Of a stretch of 64,000 nucleotides of DNA, positions 1 to 9,028 are shown piece after piece. How positions within the stretch are numbered: position 1 is the first letter of the stretch; each line of letters starts with the position of its first letter. Both the position numbers and the translations under genes were made by a program. The DNA lies in the NCBI GenBank assembly GCA_048498555.1, contig JBEHXT010000001.1:1-64000 (forward strand), read 5' to 3'. Under the pieces are notes generated by a model that was not told where the DNA came from, ran no database searches, and saw nothing but the letters and a program-made list of their open reading frames with translations. The stretch is from Danxiaibacter sp048498555. GTDB taxonomy: Bacteria; Bacteroidota; Bacteroidia; Chitinophagales; Chitinophagaceae.

Positions 1-438
1 AGTTTAATGAAACTAATTTCATTAAACTTTCTGCAAAATCAATACTAGCAATGCATTTAGACGTTTTTACCAACCATTTTTGACTATTATGCCTTTTATG
101 AGTTGATCGTAAAGAAGCTTTTTTATTAGTAGAATTTCTACCCACCTGGTTTTTAGAGAGCAATGCTAAAAGTGATTATTAAAAACAGGTAACTCCTAAA
201 ATCCCGGAGGGATGAAATTATTATAGAATGTCAACGATAACGGTTGTAACCCCCGACGGGGTGACATTTTTTTGATGCCACCCCGTCGGGGTTTGTTTTA
301 TACTATATTGTTGTTGCTATAATAATTTCATCCCTCCGGGATTTCTTAATTTTTACATTTTTTTCCAAGATCAATTCAAATCAGACATCATCAAATCCTA
401 CATCAGACATCTTCAAATCCTACCTCAGCCATCCCCCT
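1..438. other. Gene-free left end with nested inverted repeat
   Basis: No convincing coding region is seen. Positions 198-344 hold a nested pair of inverted repeats, annotated separately. The rest is AT-rich. Just before the first gene, short direct repeats of the type ATCAAATCCTACATCAGACATC occur in broken form. The neighbouring gene reads leftwards into this stretch, so part of it is likely to be its 3' untranslated region. Confidence 0.6.
198..344. repeat. Composite REP-like element, two nested inverted repeats
   Basis: The outer arms at 198-225 and 317-344 are perfect 28-base reverse complements with the core ATCCCGGAGGGATGAAAT. The inner arms at 251-263 and 279-291 are perfect 13-base reverse complements (CCCCGACGGGGTG). 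A half copy with the same order and nearly the same spacing lies near 36.3 kb, so this is a dispersed family and not a one-off hairpin. It resembles the extragenic palindromes of Bacteroidota genomes. Transcribed, it could fold into a long cruciform-like RNA or act as a terminator for the leftward gene. Confidence 0.75.
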
Positions 439-1155
439 CTATTTCAACTGAGCTTTCAACTCATTCGCATCAACAACGCCTTCTTTACGCCAGGCTTCCT
501 TACCGTTTTTGTACATGATAAAAGTTGGAATTGAACCCACTTTCATATCACTCATTACATTGGTATTTATGCCCGCATCTACGTTAATAACTGCAACCTG
601 ATCCTTTAATTCGTTCTGCAATTGTGTGATCACCGGTTCCATTTTTTTGCATGGAGGGCACCATTCTGCACCAAAGTCAATCAACACAATTGGCTTACCG
701 GCGTTTGCGATCGAAGCGGTATATTCATCAATCGTTAATTGCTTGATGTTTGCAGGCTGCTCAACTGGTTTATTTTCTTTTTTCCACGCAACAATACCAC
801 CATCCATATTTTGAACTGAGGAAAAGCCATTAGACTTCAGCCAATCCGCCGCTTTAGCACTTCTTACGCCTGAAGCACAATACACTAAAACCGGTTTTGA
901 TTTATCCAGGTATTGAACGCGATCCTTAAATTGTTCCTGGTTGTTCCAGTCGGCCTGCAATGCATTTGCAAGGTGACCGTTCTGATATTCACCGGCAGTC
1001 CTTACATCCAGCAATTGAACAGCAGGTTGGCTCAGCTCCTGCTGAAATTCATCAACTGAAAGGCCCTTATTTTGCGCCTGGAGGTTGCAGGCACTCAATG
1101 CTATAATGCAGCTTGCTAACGGTAGCAACGCCTGTTTTAATAAATGCTTATTCAT
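439..1155 (-). CDS. Rhodanese-thioredoxin fusion lipoprotein
   Basis: This 238-residue protein has a signal peptide ending in a lipobox (LSAC, Cys23), so it is probably anchored in the envelope. Residues about 30-130 form a rhodanese domain with the active-site loop CASGVR (Cys93), and residues about 137-238 form a thioredoxin fold with WCPPC (Cys166, Cys169) and the cis-proline in GSIP (Pro210). Rhodaneses move sulfane sulfur and thioredoxins exchange disulfides, so a periplasmic thiol or persulfide redox role is inferred. It follows the LysM gene on the same strand with an 8-base overlap, which indicates translational coupling. The substrate is unknown. Confidence 0.88.
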   Translation of the reverse strand: MNKHLLKQALLPLASCIIALSACNLQAQNKGLSVDEFQQELSQPAVQLLDVRTAGEYQNGHLANALQADWNNQEQFKDRVQYLDKSKPVLVYCASGVRSAKAADWLKSNGFSSVQNMDGGIVAWKKENKPVEQPANIKQLTIDEYTASIANAGKPIVLIDFGAEWCPPCKKMEPVITQLQNELKDQVAVINVDAGINTNVMSDMKVGSIPTFIMYKNGKEAWRKEGVVDANELKAQLK

Positions 1156-2170
1156 AATACAACACGTTTAATTCAAACTTTGGATCAGTTATACCTAATG
1201 CAGACGCGGCTGCGTTGCTAATGCGATATTTCAACCCTTCGTTCTCCTTCATTGTTCCCAGGTTCCACAATACTTTGGCGTAGACCACTTTATTATTAAA
1301 GCTCACTTTTACTATTGAACCTGGCGGTATATCGTTCATTAAAATGTAATACTTTTTGTCCGTCCAGCCACTTGCCGTTTTAAACGTCATTGCCGGTCCA
1401 CTGGCAACTTTCATTTCCCTGCCATCAACATCATAACCAAAACCGGGAGCAAAATATCCTTCACCAGCCTCGCTAAGGTCGATTTTCGTTGCAGACGCTT
1501 CCGGCTGTTTGGTCGAGATTGGCGGAGCAACTGGCAATAATGTTTTTGTGGTTTCGGGCTGTGATTTTTTAGGCTCGAAAGAAATATCCTGCGTTGACTG
1601 CGTATCAACAGCTGCACTTTTCGCGATTACTTCTTCCTGTTTTTTGGCAGTTGAAGTTGGTTCAGCCGTTTTTTCAGTTTCAACCGCTTTTCCTAGGTCT
1701 ACATTCCCTTTTGGTTGAAGATATCCGATGACCAGGTTTTTGCCTACTTCAAGGTTATTTCCCTTCAGGTTATTCCATTGTTTAAGCTGATCTACAGAAA
1801 CTTTACTGTTTTGGCTTATACGATATAAGCTTTCCCCTTTCTGAATCTTATGCACCAGTTCTATACTTCCGGCAGCATTTTCTTTAGAAACATTTTTAGC
1901 ATTCAACGGAATTTTGATGTTCTGTCCAACAGTTAGTTTACTGTTGGTATTCATCTTATTCAAACGCATAATATCTCCCACACTGGTACCGAAGACTTTT
2001 CCAATACCAGACAGGGTTTCCCTTGGCTGCACTTTGTAAGTAAAATAATAGTTCGGCGATACACCCTGCACATGCAACACATTCTGCGCCTTAGCTATAT
2101 AACCGGTAAACAGAATAATACATACAATAAAAAAACACCATTTATTTTTTGATACGGTCATATTCATCAT
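1148..2170 (-). CDS. Secreted protein with two LysM domains
   Basis: After a hydrophobic signal peptide (residues 12-30 of a slightly longer reading) come two LysM modules, at about 44-90 (TYKVQPRETLSGIGKVFGTS) and 106-151. These probably bind peptidoglycan. A low-complexity Lys/Thr/Glu linker leads to a compact C-terminal domain of about 110 residues containing IPPGSIVKVSFNNKVVYAKV and ending in NVLYYE, which looks like a double-psi barrel of the RlpA type seen in Bacteroidota LysM proteins. The upstream in-frame TTG is less likely than the ATG at 2170. It is the first gene of a two-gene unit with the rhodanese-thioredoxin gene, so both products probably work in the cell envelope. Confidence 0.82.
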   Translation of the reverse strand: MMNMTVSKNKWCFFIVCIILFTGYIAKAQNVLHVQGVSPNYYFTYKVQPRETLSGIGKVFGTSVGDIMRLNKMNTNSKLTVGQNIKIPLNAKNVSKENAAGSIELVHKIQKGESLYRISQNSKVSVDQLKQWNNLKGNNLEVGKNLVIGYLQPKGNVDLGKAVETEKTAEPTSTAKKQEEVIAKSAAVDTQSTQDISFEPKKSQPETTKTLLPVAPPISTKQPEASATKIDLSEAGEGYFAPGFGYDVDGREMKVASGPAMTFKTASGWTDKKYYILMNDIPPGSIVKVSFNNKVVYAKVLWNLGTMKENEGLKYRISNAAASALGITDPKFELNVLYYE

Positions 2171-2359
2171 TTTCAAATCGGGGTAAAGTTATTGATTCAC
2201 ACTTTACGCAGGTTAAAATTTTTGGGGTGACAACTATTAGCCTTCAGCTATCCGTTCGAGCGAACATTATTTGCGATTTTCAACACTACACACTGAACCT
2301 TTTCCTCTTACAACCACAACTTCGCTCTGGTCTACGTAAAACGTACAACTTCTCACTTC

Positions 2360-3763
2360 CTATGCTTTCAAAATTCTCCATTCCGTCGGATAATAATTAT
2401 TAATCCTGTTTGGCAACACTTTCATCCAACCGAGATTAGCATTCCGGCAAGTAGCCAATACCCACCCCCTTTGTGTGTTACCATTCAGATTGAATTCAGC
2501 CTTCCGCAAATATTGCAAAGCGTCACCGAGATCCAATTCGGCTTTTTCAAAGCGATCCTTTAACAGCAAGCTTAATGCCAGTTCGTGATGAGGCACAAGG
2601 TCTTTACCCTTAACCGCTCCAATTGTTACGCCAGCCTTTCGTAAATACAAATGCTTTTGCAATAAGGCAACGTCCTGTTCGTACTCAGATGGAACAGCAA
2701 TGATGTTCTCGCCTTGCTTGCAACAAAAAACTGACTGGCTATCATTTAACCATTCCTGCACAATTGCCTGTTCGGTCTTGGGAATGCGTGTTAATTGAGG
2801 TTTTCGTTGGGAAAATACATCTTCATCACCTTTCTTCACGAATGCAGACATAAACAGCCCTTCGCCTTCAACTTTGTCCGGGTAAAAACGGTAACCAAAA
2901 GCTTTATGGGTGAGCGATTGTACCTCAATAATATTCCATTCTGAGGGTACCGGAATTTGAACAGACGTAACATCAAATGTTTCACAAAGCCAATCCAGGA
3001 TATTTTCATCCTCTTCTTTTGAATAAGAACAGGTGGAATAAATAAATACCCCATTTTCCTTCAGCGCTGGCATTACGTCGGCGAGTATCCTTTGCTGGCG
3101 TTGACTACAAAGCATTACATTGTTTTCGCTCCACTCTTCAATTGCAGATGCATCCCGCCTGAATAATCCGCTGCCACTGCATGGCGCATCTACTACAACG
3201 ACGTCAAAATAGCCCTGTAACCGCTGAAAATCTTTCGGATCATTATTGGTTACGATAACCTTGCTGCTCCCCCATTTGCTGATATTTTCGACAAGAATGG
3301 ACGCCCTGGCTTTGATTACCTCATTAGAAACCAGCAGCCCATTGGTAAAATAAGAAGCCAGCAACGTGGATTTTCCGCCAGGCGCAGCACAAAGATCCAG
3401 CACTTTTAACCCGGCAGTATCCTTGCCAATAGCGTGTTGCAACACATGCCATAGAAACATGCTACTTGCTTCCTGCACATAGTACATACCCGCATGCAGA
3501 TAAGGATCCAGCGTGAAGGATGGCCTTTCTTCCAGGTAATAACCAAACTGGCACCAGGGAACAGGCTGACTGATTTTAGTCTGCAAGTCGTTGTTTTCAG
3601 ACGATAATTTGTCTGCGCCTTGTTTTTTTTGTGGATTAAATCTGATTGAAGTGACTTGCTTGCCAGATTCATGTACCCCTACAAATGCCTCTTTATCAAA
3701 ACCCGGCAAACCTTCCAGTGATTGTATAAAAGATTGAGGTAAGTTCAACTGTTTTTGGAGCAA
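2360..3763 (-). CDS. rRNA cytosine-C5 methyltransferase, RsmF/NOL1-NOP2-Sun family
   Basis: The protein transfers a methyl group from SAM to C5 of a cytosine in ribosomal RNA. The SAM loop VLDLCAAPGGKS lies at about 121-132, the motif DAPCSGSG gives Cys195, and YSTCSYS gives the catalytic Cys245, the paired cysteines of this family. The remaining 150 C-terminal residues match the extension and PUA-like end of the RsmF group, and 467 residues is its normal length. The start is TTG; no ATG lies near the N-terminus and the next Met is residue 93, so a TTG start is accepted with some caution. It is isolated, with repeat-rich sequence upstream. Confidence 0.9.
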   Translation of the reverse strand: MLQKQLNLPQSFIQSLEGLPGFDKEAFVGVHESGKQVTSIRFNPQKKQGADKLSSENNDLQTKISQPVPWCQFGYYLEERPSFTLDPYLHAGMYYVQEASSMFLWHVLQHAIGKDTAGLKVLDLCAAPGGKSTLLASYFTNGLLVSNEVIKARASILVENISKWGSSKVIVTNNDPKDFQRLQGYFDVVVVDAPCSGSGLFRRDASAIEEWSENNVMLCSQRQQRILADVMPALKENGVFIYSTCSYSKEEDENILDWLCETFDVTSVQIPVPSEWNIIEVQSLTHKAFGYRFYPDKVEGEGLFMSAFVKKGDEDVFSQRKPQLTRIPKTEQAIVQEWLNDSQSVFCCKQGENIIAVPSEYEQDVALLQKHLYLRKAGVTIGAVKGKDLVPHHELALSLLLKDRFEKAELDLGDALQYLRKAEFNLNGNTQRGWVLATCRNANLGWMKVLPNRINNYYPTEWRILKA

Positions 3764-3952
3764 AGATAGATGATAGCGGCGAGCTATTAGCAGTCAGCAA
3801 TAAGCTATCAGCGTGAACGATCCGCTTATAATTAGCTGATCTAAAAATAAAACATATTTACACTGAAATCCTCTGCCCAAACCTTATGCCTTATGCCTTA
3901 CGTCTTAAACCTGACACCAATACCTAATAGCTGACAGCTGATTGCCAACTAC
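3764..3952. repeat. Repeat-rich gap with AGCTGACAGCTGAT-type motifs
   Basis: Two degenerate copies of a motif around AGCTATTAGCAGTCAGC (3782-3810) and CTAATAGCTGACAGCTGATT (3924-3943) bracket a run of CCTTATGCCTTATGCCTTAC. Related motifs occur at 36455-36490 and 44155-44180, always between genes. This fits a family of short non-coding dispersed repeats. No promoter is assigned. Confidence 0.5.
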
Positions 3953-5422
3953 TCAAAGGTTCTTCACCTCTCCTACCAATTGCTGTAGTACCGATTTTGC
4001 ATCGCCAAAAAGCATCGATGTTTTTGAACGGAAGAACAGTTCATTTTCAATTCCCGCATATCCGGGTTTCATGCTGCGTTTGTTGACGATGGTCATGCGT
4101 GCATCTTCAACTTCAAGGATGGGCATACCATAGATAGGCGATCCAGGATCGGTTTTAGCTGCAGGATTTACCACATCATTTGCCCCCAAAACAAGCACCA
4201 CATCCGTTGTTTTAAATTCATCATTTGCCTGTTCCATTTCAAGCAAAAGATCATAGCTTACATCTGCTTCAGCAAGCAATACATTCATATGTCCCGGCAT
4301 CCTTCCCGCAACCGGATGAATGGCATATTTTACATCTACTCCTTTTTCGGTCAGCATTTTTTCGAGCTCATGACAAATATGTTGCGCCTGTGCTACCGCA
4401 AGGCCATAGCCAGGAACAATCAACACTTTATTGGCATAATTGAGTACAGTGGCTGCATCGCTCAGAGAAACTTCTTTATATGTACCCTGGATTTGTCCAT
4501 TGCCGCCTGCCACACCAGCCGCGGAACTGCCACCGAACGATCCGATTAATACATTTTTTAGTGAGCGGTTCATTGCCTTACACATAAGAATCGTTAGCAA
4601 TGTACCTGCAGCACCTACCAAGATACCTCCTGTAAGCATCACTTTATTATTATACAAAAAGCCTCCGCAAGCCGCGGCGACGCCTGTAAAGGAGTTTAAT
4701 AACGAGATAACTACGGGCATATCCGCACCTCCAATTGGCATTACAAACAACACACCATAAGAAAGAGAAAGCAGCAATACCAAAAAGAACAGAGGCGACG
4801 CAATATCAACAACTGTTGTTCTGTTCAATTCAAAAAAAATGGTATAAACAGCCACAATAAAAATGGCGAATAAAACAGCAAGGTTTACCAGGTGCTGCCC
4901 CTTAAACGCAAAATCTTTTACTTTACCATTGAGCTTTCCCCATGCAATCATGCTTCCCGCAAACGACACAGAACCAATAATCAACCCGGCGTAAATAATA
5001 ATCAGTTCAGCTCTGAAAAAATTATTGTCAGTTAAAATTCTTTGATAATCTATCGACTCAGAGTGAAAGTGCTTATTTACGTGCAGAAATTCATTTACTG
5101 ATATTAACGCAGCACAGGCTCCTCCCATCCCATTAAAAAGGCTTACCATTTCGGGCATGGCGGTCATCTTTACTTTCTTCGCAGCAAGTGTTCCGGCAAT
5201 GCCACCGATGAGCAGTCCGCCAAAGATCCATGCGTAGTTATGCAGTGGCTTTCCATCTTCATCTTTATATAAAAAAATTGTGGCGAGGATGGCCAGCGTC
5301 ATACCAGCCGCAGCTACCAGGTTGCCACGCCGTGCGGTTGCAGGATGAGACAAGTTTTTAAGGCCTATAATAAATGTGATGGAAGAAAGCAGGTAGATAA
5401 GCGTTAGTACGTTTAATTCCAT
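3953..5422 (-). CDS. pntB: NAD(P) transhydrogenase subunit beta
   Basis: This subunit couples proton re-entry to hydride transfer from NADH to NADP+. Residues 1-290 hold about eight or nine membrane segments. Residues 320-489 form the soluble NADP(H)-binding domain III, with VLIVPGYGLAVAQAQH and HPVAGRMPGHMNVLLAEA, both hallmarks of PntB. The C-terminal region includes VLVLGANDVVNP and KRSMKPGYAGIENELFF, also family signatures. Length (489) is normal. It is last in the order pntAA, pntAB, pntB, but a roughly 395-base gap containing a repeat-like insert separates it from the other two genes, so it may have its own promoter. Confidence 0.97.
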   Translation of the reverse strand: MELNVLTLIYLLSSITFIIGLKNLSHPATARRGNLVAAAGMTLAILATIFLYKDEDGKPLHNYAWIFGGLLIGGIAGTLAAKKVKMTAMPEMVSLFNGMGGACAALISVNEFLHVNKHFHSESIDYQRILTDNNFFRAELIIIYAGLIIGSVSFAGSMIAWGKLNGKVKDFAFKGQHLVNLAVLFAIFIVAVYTIFFELNRTTVVDIASPLFFLVLLLSLSYGVLFVMPIGGADMPVVISLLNSFTGVAAACGGFLYNNKVMLTGGILVGAAGTLLTILMCKAMNRSLKNVLIGSFGGSSAAGVAGGNGQIQGTYKEVSLSDAATVLNYANKVLIVPGYGLAVAQAQHICHELEKMLTEKGVDVKYAIHPVAGRMPGHMNVLLAEADVSYDLLLEMEQANDEFKTTDVVLVLGANDVVNPAAKTDPGSPIYGMPILEVEDARMTIVNKRSMKPGYAGIENELFFRSKTSMLFGDAKSVLQQLVGEVKNL

Positions 5423-5817
5423 AGAATGATTTTAGATGGTTCAGCTTACAAAACATTTCCAAGCGAAATCAATACATGACGTATATTATACTTTCTATAA
5501 GAGCAATTGATCCGGCACAAGAAGAATTTTACTTTTGATTCTTTCTACGCAGGCATCCGGCATCTTCCTTTTCTTGTTCTTTTGGTTTGATCCAAAAGAA
5601 CCAAAAGATCAAGGCAAACCCAATGCCTCCGGCCGTTTTGCCGCCTGCGCCTCTCCAAGCTGCGGCTTCCTTTAGTTTTGTTGGAGCAGGTTCTACACAC
5701 TCATCTGCAAAGACTGCAATGGCGATGCCCCTACTATTGCATGGCTCAAGAGCTTTATCAATCTCTCTACGACTTTTAAGATGCAAATACTCATTTTTCA
5801 GTTACCACTTTCACTAT
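5423..5817. repeat. GC-rich repeat-like insert inside the pnt locus
   Basis: The stretch between pntAB and pntB holds a palindromic core, CTTTTGGTTTGATCCAAAAG, at about 5580-5600, followed by a GC-rich block around 5620-5700 unlike the flanking AT-rich DNA. Both strands have open frames of 85-100 codons here. Neither has a recognisable domain, and both read like translated repeat (for example FALIFWFFWIKPKEQEKEDA on the minus strand). I treat it as a dispersed non-coding repeat of the kind common in this phylum, not as a gene. Confidence 0.5.
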
Positions 5818-6141
5818 TCACTTTTGACCTTTCCTGGATTTAAACATTTCCAGCATCCTGTCTGTAACTACAAACCCGCCAACCACATTTAACGTACCTA
5901 GTATTACGGCCAGGAACCCAAGGATCAGCGCAGCATAATTATCATTCTCAGCCTTACCCATTACAATGATGGCACCGATAATTACAACACCGTGTATGGC
6001 ATTGGCGCCGCTCATTAACGGCGTATGCAACACAGCGGGTACGCGGCCAATCACTTCAATGCCAACAAAAATCATGAGCACTACAATGTAGATGTATTGC
6101 TCATGTGCTCCTATCCAGTTTAGTATATTTTCCATGGACAT
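5818..6141 (-). CDS. pntAB: NAD(P) transhydrogenase alpha subunit, membrane part
   Basis: A small hydrophobic protein of about 108 residues with three or four membrane segments, including GRVPAVLHTPLMSGANAIHG, the conserved proton-channel stretch of the C-terminal half of PntA. In this organism PntA is split into a soluble NAD(H)-binding part and this membrane part, as in many bacteria with three-gene pnt loci. ATG codons at 6141 and 6135 are both possible; the frame also extends to a TTG at 6150. The gap to the upstream gene is about a dozen bases, so the two are surely cotranscribed. Confidence 0.93.
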   Translation of the reverse strand: MSMENILNWIGAHEQYIYIVVLMIFVGIEVIGRVPAVLHTPLMSGANAIHGVVIIGAIIVMGKAENDNYAALILGFLAVILGTLNVVGGFVVTDRMLEMFKSRKGQK

Positions 6142-6153
6142 TAATTTCAATAA

Positions 6154-7296
6154 CTATTCAAGTACGCCGGCGCTATCCACAAGCACTTTAATCCTGTCAT
6201 GCACTATATCGCCATCGTAAGTTATACAACAACCCTTTACAAGTTCATCGTCAAAATTGGCCACGAAAGCACCTTCTTTGTTGATGACAAGCTGCAGAAA
6301 ATTCAAAATGTTCTTACCATACAATTTGCTGGCATCATAAGGCATGGTTGATGCCAGGTTGCTATTACCTACAATAGTTATACCGTTATACTCCGTGGTT
6401 TTATTGTTGTGTGTATGAGGTGTGTTGCCTCCTGTTGCCGCCGCAAGGTCTATTATAATGGAACCCGGCTTTATATTAAGCATCATTTCTTCATTAATAA
6501 GAACGGGTGCTTTTTTCCCGGGGATCTGAGCCGTTGTGATAATAATATCTGCTTTACCAACTGCCTCAAATATCCTCTTCTGCTGTTTTTGCTGGTATTC
6601 TTTTGATTGTTCTACTGCGTAGCCACCAGCCAGCGACGCATCGGCAGCGCCTTCTATTTCAATAAACTTTCCACCAAGGCTCATTACCTCTTCTTTAACA
6701 GCTGGCCTGGTGTCGAATACTTCTACTACTGCGCCTAATCTTCTGGCTGTTGCTATTGCCTGAAGGCCGGCAACACCGGCACCGAGTATAAGCACTTTTG
6801 CGGGAGGTATGCTACCTGCGGCAGTCATAAACATGGGAAAATATCGTGGATATAGATTTGCTGCTAAAAGAACTGCTTTGTAACCGGCAATATTTGCCTG
6901 GCTGCTTAGTACATCCATGCTTTGTGCCCTGGTGGTGCGGGGAATCATATCTATGCTGAAAACGGAAAGATTTTTTTCAGCAAATTGTTTCATCAAAACG
7001 GCGTTAAATAAGGGCTGAAAAACACCCACTACAACGGTTCCGGGTTTTATGTGTGCCAGATCACCTGCTGTTAAGGGGTTGATGGATAAAATAAGGTCTG
7101 ATGATTGTAAAATGGCCGCGCGGTCTTTTATTACCGCATTTTTTAGCATGTAAGCATTGTCTGTAGCATGCGCTTTTTCCCCAGCCGACGCTTCCACCCA
7201 TATCTCAACATGCATTTTTTGTAAAGCGTCAATCTGTTCGGGCAAAATAGAAACCCTGTTCTCCGGAGCTATTTCCTTTAAGATGCTTACAATCAT
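6154..7296 (-). CDS. pntAA: NAD(P) transhydrogenase alpha subunit, NAD-binding part
   Basis: This 380-residue soluble subunit binds NAD(H) and passes hydride to the NADP domain of PntB. It starts with MIVSILKEIAPENRVSILPE, typical of the alanine dehydrogenase/PNT fold. The Rossmann motif is at about 171-195 (ILGAGVAGLQAIATARRLGA followed by VEVFD). The loop RTTRAQSMDVLSSQANIAGY is the family signature for substrate and partner contacts. Length fits the split form of PntA. It is first in the pnt operon. The upstream 270 bases contain degenerate TACGATGTACGA repeats and no clear promoter that I can read. Confidence 0.96.
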   Translation of the reverse strand: MIVSILKEIAPENRVSILPEQIDALQKMHVEIWVEASAGEKAHATDNAYMLKNAVIKDRAAILQSSDLILSINPLTAGDLAHIKPGTVVVGVFQPLFNAVLMKQFAEKNLSVFSIDMIPRTTRAQSMDVLSSQANIAGYKAVLLAANLYPRYFPMFMTAAGSIPPAKVLILGAGVAGLQAIATARRLGAVVEVFDTRPAVKEEVMSLGGKFIEIEGAADASLAGGYAVEQSKEYQQKQQKRIFEAVGKADIIITTAQIPGKKAPVLINEEMMLNIKPGSIIIDLAAATGGNTPHTHNNKTTEYNGITIVGNSNLASTMPYDASKLYGKNILNFLQLVINKEGAFVANFDDELVKGCCITYDGDIVHDRIKVLVDSAGVLE

Positions 7297-7568
7297 GGAT
7301 TCAATTTAATCTTTTTTTAGATATCATAAAAGGAAAAATGTACGATGTACGATTTTAGATATCCGATGTGAATACCATGTTAGACGTACAATTATAGGTG
7401 TGTTATTTGATTACAATGTACGATGTACAGTTGCTTATACCGATTGTACTTTCAGGCACGTGCTATGTCATAAAAAAATTGCACAAAGCTCAAGTATTAC
7501 ACTTCCTACTCTCTTTTTATCGCACACGTTTTACGTGTCCTCCTGTCTTACACGTCTAACGGTCTTCT

Positions 7569-8078
7569 TTAGAAGCATCTTATGGCTGACTGAAAACTTT
7601 CCTGGAACTTATCTTTTACATTATGATCGTGAGATTCACCATTGTAGTAAATTCTGACTGACAGTATTTTTTGCTTTTTGAAATTTTCAAAAGCTGCAGG
7701 ATTTTCGAATTTGTAAGATGCCGATATAATCTGCTGTCTCGGATTGGACTTGCGAACTTCACTTGAGTAATTTTGTTGTGGCTCGGCGACCAATGTCTGC
7801 TGATTATCCAGCAGAAATAAAAGCTTGTCCGATGTACTGATAGATACGTTTTTTATACTCGTATATTTCAATCTTATAAAATTCAGGCTATCATGCTTGC
7901 AGATCGTCACATTTAAATATCCGGCACCCAAAAGGTCAGCACTATTTAGTTTAACTTCCTTTTCCAACTTATGCATTTTAGTGAAGGGGTCGTATGAGTC
8001 GAGATCGTACTTGCATTCCTGAGAAAACCCTGTCAGCGCAAATAGAAGGGACAAGGACAATAGCGGTAGTTTGTTCAT
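7569..8078 (-). CDS. Secreted protein of unknown function
   Basis: A 169-residue product with a clear Sec signal peptide (MNKLPLLSLSLLFALTGFSQ, cleavage probably before Glu21 or nearby). The mature part has the predicted look of a small beta-rich domain with alternating hydrophobic residues (LNVTICKHDSLNFIRLKYTS) and three cysteines, at the N-terminus, in the middle and near the C-terminus. I do not recognise a family. It stands alone, with gaps of over 250 bases on both sides, so neighbours give no hint of function. Confidence 0.7.
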   Translation of the reverse strand: MNKLPLLSLSLLFALTGFSQECKYDLDSYDPFTKMHKLEKEVKLNSADLLGAGYLNVTICKHDSLNFIRLKYTSIKNVSISTSDKLLFLLDNQQTLVAEPQQNYSSEVRKSNPRQQIISASYKFENPAAFENFKKQKILSVRIYYNGESHDHNVKDKFQESFQSAIRCF

Positions 8079-8437
8079 GGTTTGAAGTTGTGGGGTAATA
8101 GAGAAAGGTTACTATTTGATTGGCGCGATTTATTCCAAGCTGTTTACACATTCCCAAAGAATCCTGCCTGCTCTTTCATAAGAAAACATCCACTAACAAA
8201 ATATAAAAAATTAAGCGGAAGACAAAGTGTTTAAGAAAAAGGTATCCACTTAAAAAGAAGAAAACAGTATCTATTCAGTTGCTCAACCGGGTTGAATGTA
8301 TAATTGCAAAAAACTTTGACGGAAAATATTCATTGAGTTAATCAAGTTAAAAGAAAAAACCCTGCAATTAATATTTTAAAATTAAAGCAAGGTTCGCTAT
8401 TTCGTGTAATCACTTTTGACAAGAAGTTATAAACTAC
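8079..8437. other. Gene-free gap
   Basis: AT-rich sequence between two leftward genes. I see no RNA gene, strong hairpin or convincing open frame. It should contain the promoter of the gene ending at 7569, but no motif close to TAnnTTTG stands out. Confidence 0.5.
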
Positions 8438-9028
8438 TTATGGTATGAATTGAGCATTGGTTAGTTTTCCATTTGTTAGCTCATGATAAACACAGTCAAG
8501 AACTGTATTTCCATTTACATCAGTATGCTTACCCGTCACTTCTGCAAGTTTTCCCGAGAATGTAGCAGAAATTGTTCTGCCAGTAATCTTCGTAATGGTG
8601 ACATCCAGGTAAGACTGATCTCCCAGATTGGAGTATACTTTTAAAAAAGACATCAGATTTACCGAATTATAACCAACATGTATACCGCCTGGTATACGAT
8701 ATGATTTAGTTTCCAGTGTCTTTGTATCGATGCAAAAGTATATCTGTTCATTGATGTTCTTTTGTCCGTATAATGCATAACTGGGCACGTCTTCGCCATT
8801 ACTAAAATTAACCCGCTTCGTAAACCACGCGCCGGCGCCTTTACCATTCATTCCTATGCTATCCATGTTACCGTTAATAGTCATCCGACTACCATCCACG
8901 GTGTATTCTAAAGTAAAAACCTCTTCTTCTTTTTTCGGTTTAGGATCGTTTGATTTAGAGCACGATTGAAAAATAAAAATCGTTAACCCAACAAATAATA
9001 AGTTGAAAAGTGAATTCTGTTTTAACAT
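8438..9028 (-). CDS. Small lipoprotein, paralogue of the next upstream gene
   Basis: The 196-residue product has a lipoprotein signal ending in FQSC, followed by an acidic/lysine linker (KSNDPKPKKEEE). The mature domain looks like a beta sandwich. It shares a pattern with the protein encoded at 9346-9915: a DGS/DGR-M-x-I-N/A-G segment, an ITKI(T/S)G stretch, then TFSGxxAE and a C-terminal YHELTNGKL-like segment. The two are therefore tandem paralogues. The family resembles many Bacteroidota lipoproteins of unknown function. A surface or periplasmic location is inferred from the lipobox. Confidence 0.75.
   Translation of the reverse strand: MLKQNSLFNLLFVGLTIFIFQSCSKSNDPKPKKEEEVFTLEYTVDGSRMTINGNMDSIGMNGKGAGAWFTKRVNFSNGEDVPSYALYGQKNINEQIYFCIDTKTLETKSYRIPGGIHVGYNSVNLMSFLKVYSNLGDQSYLDVTITKITGRTISATFSGKLAEVTGKHTDVNGNTVLDCVYHELTNGKLTNAQFIP

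Noticed and set aside
5529..5786. 85-codon frame on the minus strand between pntAB and pntB
   Set aside because: No domain, odd composition, and overlaps an equally open frame on the other strand; it looks like translated repeat sequence.
5587..5892. 101-codon frame on the plus strand over the pnt gap
   Set aside because: Overlaps the end of pntAB in the opposite direction and has no family signature.
7400..7657. Rightward frame after the pnt operon
   Set aside because: Built from TACGATG-type repeats and overlaps the secreted-protein gene on the other strand.
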